From Blastocladiella britannica (Eukaryota; Blastocladiomycota; Blastocladiomycetes; Blastocladiales; Blastocladiaceae), in the NCBI GenBank assembly GCA_025349905.2, contig MU625035.1, forward strand, positions 1-13,539: a stretch of DNA of 13,539 bases. The letters run 5' to 3'. The position numbers and the translations under genes were made by a program. This document shows, piece by piece, positions 8,923-13,539 of this stretch. Under the pieces are notes generated by a model. That model was not told the origin of the DNA. It made no database searches and saw only the letters and a program-made list of their open reading frames with translations. How positions within the stretch are numbered: the first letter of the stretch is position 1; each line of letters begins with the position of its first letter.

Positions 8923-8976
8923 TTAGTCGGCGAGTTGTTGGGAAAAAAGAGAGGCAAACGGTGGCGTCTTTGACAT
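8923..8976 (-). promoter_or_regulatory. Upstream ORF in the TTLL9 leader (17 codons)
   Basis: An ATG at 8976 on the minus strand opens 17 codons ending in TAA, four bases before the TTLL9 ATG at 8918. It has no family similarity that I recognise. If the mRNA starts upstream of 8976 it would strongly affect initiation at the main start; a transcript starting inside 8919-8975 would avoid it. Confidence 0.35.
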
Positions 8977-9112
8977 GAAGGAACAACACAACACCTCGTG
9001 ACAAGAGTCTTCATGCACGGGCCAACCAGACTCTCCTGCAGTCTTCCCCCCGCACCCTCGAATACGACGGAGTAGTCACCGTGGTCATCGAATAGCGCGC
9101 GAAAGCAGGGAA

Positions 9113-9125
9113 ATATATATATAAA
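9113..9125 (+). promoter_or_regulatory. TATA box of VARS1
   Basis: An alternating AT run ending in TATATAAA (9118-9125) lies 67 bases before the VARS1 ATG. Initiation about 30 bases downstream would give a leader of roughly 40 bases made mostly of A and C, typical for a highly expressed fungal-type housekeeping gene. Confidence 0.65.
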
Positions 9126-9192
9126 GGTATTCCGCCCTGGTAAATTCTCTTTCAAACGCGAAATCAACAAACAAAAACACAAAAGAAAACAA

Positions 9193-12100
9193 ATGTCGGC
9201 ACCCACCCCCGACGCCGCCGCGGCCGCGTCCGCCGCCGCCAGCGATCAGCTCTCGAAAACACAGCTCAAGAACGCGGCCAAGAACGCCGCCAAGATGGAA
9301 AAGTTCCTGGCCAAGCAGGCCAAGCTTGCCGAGCAGCAGGCCGCGGCCACCGCCGACGCGCCGAAAAAGGAAAAGAAAGTCGCCGCCAAGCCTGCCACCG
9401 CTGCCGCTACCACGGCCGTTGCCGATACGTGGGTCAACCCGACCCCCGCCGGCACCAAGAAGGACTTTAACGAGCCCATGGCCGCCGCGTACACACCCAA
9501 GCACGTCGAGGCGTCGTGGGACGCGTGGTGGGAAAAGGCGGGGCACTTTAAGCCGCGGCTGCAGGAGGACGGGTCAACGCTGCCCCGCGGCACGTACGTG
9601 ATTCCGATTCCGCCGCCGAACGTGACGGGTTCGCTTCACTTGGGTACGTGCTTTATGTTATACTGTGTCCTTCTTCAAAACCTCATGAAAGAAAATTGAA
9701 AACACAGGCCACGCCCTCACCGTCGCCATCCAGGACTCGCTGATTCGCTGGAACCGCATGCTGGGCAAGACGGTGCTGTACAACCCCGGCTGCGACCACG
9801 CCGGCATTGCCACCCAATCGGTGGTGGAGAAGCGGCTGTGGAAGGACGGCAAGATCACGCGCCACACGCTCGGCCGCGAAAAGTTCTTGGAAAAGGTCTG
9901 GGAGTGGAAGGAGCAGTACGGCGACCGGATCTACACGCAGATGCGCCGTCTCGGCACCTCGTGCGACTGGGACCGCGCCTGCTTTACCATGGATCCTGTA
10001 TGTCGTTTTTTTTTTATACTGTATTTTTTTCGCGCCGGGACTCACTAGATTCAAAATCCAAAAGAAACTCTCGGTGGCCGTCAACGAGGCCTTTGTGCGC
10101 CTTCACCAGGAGGGCGTGATTTACCGCGCCACCCGCCTCGTCAACTGGTGCTCACACCTCAACACGGCGCTGTCGACGCTCGAGACCGAGAACAAGGAGC
10201 TCAAGGGCCGCACGCTGCTGTCCCTGCCCGGGTACGACCGCAAAGTGGAGTTTGGCGTGATCATTTCGTTTGCGTACCCGGTGGCCGACTCGCCGACGGG
10301 CGAGCACCTGGTGGTGGCCACCACGCGTATCGAGACGATGCTAGGCGACACGGCCATTGCCGTGCACCCGGAGGACCCGCGGTACACGCACCTGATCGGC
10401 AAGCGCGTGGTGCACCCGTTCATTGCCGGCCGCCACATCCCAATTGTTGCCGACACGTACGTGGACCGCGAGTTTGGGACCGGCGCGGTCAAGATCACGC
10501 CGGCGCACGACCCAAACGATTTCGAAATTGGCAAGCGCCACGGCCTCGAGTTTATCAACATTCTCAACGACGACGGGTCGCTCAACGAGAACGCGGGCCC
10601 GCAGTTTGCCGGAATGAAGCGGTTCGACGCCCGGTACGCGGTGCTCGACGCGCTCAAGGCGCTGGGCCTGTACCGCGAGACCAAGGACAACCCGATGGAC
10701 ATTCCCATGTGCCCGCGGTCTGGCGACGTGATTGAGCCCCGCCTCAAGCCCCAGTGGTGGGTCAACTGCAAGGAGATGGCCGCAGCCGCGCTCGATGCGG
10801 TGCGGTCGGGCGAGCTCGAGATCCAGCCCAAGGCGTCTGAGAAGGAGTGGTTCCGGTGGCTCGAGAACATTCAGGACTGGTGCATCTCGCGCCAGCTGTG
10901 GTGGGGCCACCGCGTGCCCGTGTACTTTGTCCGCATTGCCGGTGCTGGCGCCGTGGATGAGAACGACGCGCAGTACTGGGTCTCGGGCCGGTCGCTCGAG
11001 GAGGCCACCGCCACCGCCACGGCGCGGTTCCCGGGCAAGAAGCTGACGCTCGAGCAGGACCCGGACGTGCTTGACACGTGGTTCTCGTCGGGCCTGTGGC
11101 CGTTCTCGATCCACGGGTGGCCGGGCAACGGCACCCCTGAGTCGACGCTCGACCTCGACCGGTTCTATCCGGCGGCGCTGCTCGAGACCGGGTGGGATAT
11201 TCTGTTCTTCTGGGTGGCGCGCATGGTGATGATGGGCATCAAGCTCACGGGCAAGGTCCCGTTCAAGCGCGTGTTCTGCCACGCGATGGTGCGCGACGCG
11301 CATGGCCGCAAGATGTCCAAGTCGCTCGGCAACGTGATTGACCCGATCGACGTGATTGAGGGCATCACGCTGCAGGCCATGCACCAGCGGCTCGAGGACG
11401 GGAACCTGGACCCGCGCGAGGTGGAGAAGGCGAAAGCGGGCCAGAAGCTCGACTTCCCCAAGGGTATCCCGGAGTGCGGGACCGACGCGCTGCGGTTCAC
11501 GCTGTGCGCGTACACGTCGTCGGGCCGTGACTTGAACCTCGACATTCTGCGCGTCGACGGGTACCGCAAGTTCTGCAACAAGCTGTGGAACGCCACCCGT
11601 TTCGCGCTGACCAAGCTGCCGGCCAACTACGTGCTCCCGACCAAGTGGAACGTGGCGCGCGACGCGTCGCCCGCCGAGAAGTGGATTCTGTACAAGCTCA
11701 ACAAGGCGGCGACCGAGGTCAATGCCAGTCTGGAGGGCATGAACTTTATGTCCACCACCACCGCCATGCACCAGTTCTGGCTGTACGAGCTGTGCGACGT
11801 GTACCTGGAGGCGTCGAAGGTGCTGACCACCGACTCGGCGCTGGCAACGCTGTACACGTGCCTGGACATGGGCCTGCGCCTGCTGCACCCGATCATGCCG
11901 TTTGTGACCGAGGAGCTGTGGCAGCGTCTGCCGCGCCAGTCCGGCGACCCGGAAACCATCATGATTGCCGCGTACCCGGAGAGCAACCCGACGTACGCGT
12001 CGTTCGAGGCCGCGGCCGCGCACTTTGATGTGGCGTTGGACGCGGTGCGCGCGGCACGGTCGCTGCAGCAGCAGTACAGCGTGGCATCCGCCACCGTGTA

Positions 12101-12488
12101 CCTGCAGACATCCGACTCGGCCACCGCGGGCCCGCTGCGCGCGGCGCTGCCGGTCTTCCACGCGCTCATCAAGGGTCTGGCCGCCGCCGAGGTGGTCGCG
12201 ACCATCCCCGCCGGGTGCGCGGTGCAGGCGCTGAACGCCTCGCTTGGCGTTGGGCTGCTGATCAAGGGCCAGGTGGACGTGGACGCCGAGGTGGCCAAGC
12301 TCACTACCCTGCGCGAGAAGGCGGCCGCCGCGGCTGCCGCGGTGCGCACCAAGATGCAGGCCGACGGGTACGAGCAGAAGGTCAAGGCAGACGTGCGCCA
12401 GCGCGAGCAGCAGAAACTCGACGCGTACGAGGCCGAGATGGCGCTGCTCGAGAAGTCAATGTCCGATTTTATGCTACTCAAAGAGTGA
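9193..12488 (+). CDS. VARS1: Valyl-tRNA synthetase, cytosolic, 3 exons
   Basis: Class I synthetase that charges tRNA-Val with valine and hydrolyses misacylated Thr-tRNA-Val. Exons 9193-9643, 9708-9997, 10065-12488; 1054 residues. The N-terminal ~90 residues are Ala/Lys-rich and helical, without the GST-like domain of animal VARS1. The HIGH motif is HLGH (149-152) in [14 protein letters not shown], its glycine codon split by intron 1. The CP1 editing domain includes [13 protein letters not shown] (~333) and [17 protein letters not shown] (~393). KMSKS is exact at 663-667, in [14 protein letters not shown]. The anticodon-binding helical domain follows, ending in a coiled-coil arm from ~983 ([18 protein letters not shown]). 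Intron 2 ends at AAG 10064, giving TMDP-KLSVAV; the nearer TAG at 10048 would break frame. An in-frame upstream ATG at 9013 is cut off by TAG at 9073. In fungi one gene usually supplies both cytosol and mitochondria; no classical presequence follows this ATG. NTMT1 starts 60 bases after the stop. Confidence 0.98.
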
Positions 12489-12548
12489 GCTCTCTTTTGT
12501 GTTTTGTTTTTGCTTTATAAATTTACATTACCAAAAATCAAAACAATA
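12489..12548 (+). promoter_or_regulatory. 60-base VARS1-NTMT1 gap with TATA-like motif
   Basis: The gap starts pyrimidine-rich (CTCTCTTTTGTGTTTTG), contains TATAAA at 12516-12521, and ends A-rich before the NTMT1 ATG. With a TATA 27 bases from the ATG, a transcript from it would be nearly leaderless, so the motif may instead be part of the VARS1 3' end. There is no AG dinucleotide in the gap. Confidence 0.4.
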
Positions 12549-13410
12549 ATGTCTTCTCCACCGGCACCAGGAGGATCAGCGTGGTACGACGATGCCGCAG
12601 AATACTGGGCGGTACGGTCCAAACTATTTTCAATGCTCGTCCCCGGCACCGTGCTTGTCACATACGAAGAAAGATGCAACATGGCAACTAACTACAAAGG
12701 AAGGATAAACGGAAACCCCACAGAGCGTGGACGCGACGGTCGATGGCATGCTGGGCGGGTTTAGCAACTTGGACGACCGGGATGCGCAGGACTCGCTTCT
12801 TTTCATGAAGGACCTGATAGACGCCGGCGTGGTGAAGCGTGGTTCGGCCTGTGGTACGTGCGAACGACGCGTTATCATTTTTGGCCGTCCTCAATTTCAA
12901 CACCTCAAATAATAACAGATTGCGGCGCGGGTATTGGCCGCGTGACCAAGTCGTTCCTGTCGACGTACTTTACACCGGTGGACTTGGTCGAGCAGGACCT
13001 GCACTTTATCAACACGGCCAAGGCCGATCCCGCACTCAACCAGGGGCTCGTGCACCGGTTCATTCACTGCGGCCTGCAATCGTTTGACCCCGAGGAGCAC
13101 GGCGTCAAGTACACGGGCACTGTCTGGTGCCAGTGGGTTCTTGGTATGTTTTTTTTTTTACTCCTTTTTTGTAATTTATGGATCTAATGATGGATTGTAA
13201 TGATACAGGCCACTTGACGGACGACGACCTGGTCGCGTTCTTCAAGCGCTGCATTGCCGTGTCGCCCGTCATTGGCGTCAAGGAGAATGTGGCCAGCGGG
13301 TTGAATGGCGAGACGGAGATTGATCGCCAGGACTCGAGCATGACCCGGTCCGAGGCCGCATGGAAGAAGGTCTTTAAGCGCGCGGGACTGAAGGTGGTCA
13401 AGGAGCAATG
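12549..13410 (+). CDS. NTMT1: Alpha-N-terminal protein methyltransferase (NTMT1/Tae1 family), 4 exons seen, 3' end outside window
   Basis: SAM-dependent enzyme that methylates the alpha-amino group of proteins whose N-terminus, after Met removal, is X-Pro-Lys, such as ribosomal proteins and RCC1. Exons 12549-12611, 12724-12853, 12919-13143, 13209-13410, giving 206 residues plus two bases; the family is ~220-235, so about 15-25 residues are missing. Landmarks: EYWASVDATVDGMLGG (exon 1-2 join), SAM motif I CDCGAGIGR (D65-R72, split by intron 2), CGLQSFDPE, and WCQWVLG joined to HLTDDDL. H141, N166 (VKEN), D178 and D181 (DRQDSS) match the residues reported as substrate-binding or catalytic in human NTMT1 (His140, Asn168, Asp177, Asp180), so it should be active. 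Exon 4 ends CAATG|GTACTT. No usable acceptor follows in the window: the only AG (13459) would give an immediate TGA. The frame is otherwise open to the edge through a T17 run, which is not credible coding. Confidence 0.93.
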
Positions 13411-13539
13411 GTACTTGGTCTTTTTTTTTTTTTTTTTGGTGTTGGCGAATCCCAAAAAGTTGATACTGTTGATCAATATATGTTATTGTCTATTATCCAT
13501 AACAACCCATGACCTCCTGGTGTCAATCAATGACTCAAT
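13411..13539 (+). other. Start of the last NTMT1 intron, open at the window edge
   Basis: It begins GTACTT followed by 17 T (13421-13437) and is AT-rich to the end. The final bases, TGACTCAAT (13531-13539), match the ACTCAAT branch-like motif of TBCD intron 6, so the acceptor is probably within about 10-25 bases beyond the window. At 129+ bases it would be the longest intron here. Confidence 0.6.

Larger units (their letters stand above)
8919..9192. promoter_or_regulatory. Divergent (bidirectional) promoter region, TTLL9 / VARS1
   Basis: These 274 bases separate the divergent start codons and must hold the 5' elements of both genes. The VARS1 side carries a clear TATA box and an A/C-rich leader free of G-rich sequence. 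The TTLL9 side has no obvious TATA and carries an upstream ORF. This is the largest gene-free interval in the window. No coding frame in it looks real. Confidence 0.7.

Noticed and set aside
9013..9075. Upstream in-frame ATG for VARS1 at 9013
   Set aside because: The frame is closed by TAG at 9073-9075, and the ATG lies upstream of the TATA box.
10341..12161. 606-codon open frame antisense to VARS1
   Set aside because: It exactly shadows strongly conserved synthetase sequence. GC-rich third positions remove antisense stops; the product is Arg/His/Val-rich with no recognisable domain.

Overview
This is a gene-dense, GC-rich eukaryotic nuclear segment. The evidence is six multi-exon protein genes with short GT-AG introns (55-112 bases), Kozak-like starts and standard stop codons (TAA, TAG and TGA are all used). 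The genes are housekeeping and flagellum/tubulin related. A TTLL9-type axonemal tubulin glutamylase and a UBXN11-like protein suggest a flagellated organism, and the valyl-tRNA synthetase lacks the GST-like N-terminal domain of animals. A zoosporic early-diverging fungus or related unicellular opisthokont fits best, but this is inference; species cannot be read from the window.

Layout from left to right. (1) TBCD, tubulin-folding cofactor D, + strand, 156-4071, 7 exons. (2) It converges, with 44 bases between stop codons, on a minus-strand block of three genes. Read in the direction of transcription these are TTLL9 (8918-7257, 6 exons), a UBXN11-like SEP-domain protein (7216-5785, 3 exons) and a coiled-coil, polyglutamine INO80 subunit E/F-like protein (5746-4116, 4 exons by my model). 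The gaps between them are only 40 and 38 bases. (3) A 274-base divergent promoter region separates TTLL9 from VARS1, cytosolic valyl-tRNA synthetase (+, 9193-12488, 3 exons). (4) Sixty bases further on, on the same strand, is NTMT1, the protein N-terminal methyltransferase (+, from 12549), whose last exon lies beyond the window.

I fixed exon boundaries by requiring reading frame and family alignment to agree. Exon lengths sum to whole codons for all five complete genes: 1172, 470, 436, 454 and 1054 residues. No stretch over 300 bases lacks a gene. I see no rRNA, tRNA, transposon or CRISPR array. TBCD and TTLL9 both act on tubulin, and UBXN11-like proteins are p97/Cdc48-adaptor-like, so the left two thirds has a loose microtubule/flagellum theme.

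The most unusual signals concern gene expression. All 22 splice donors have a pyrimidine at intron position +4 (GTACGT/GTATGT type). Several introns carry long T runs just after the donor instead of before the acceptor. The three minus-strand genes are packed like an operon. No clearly novel multi-gene system (defence, biosynthesis or mobile element) is visible.
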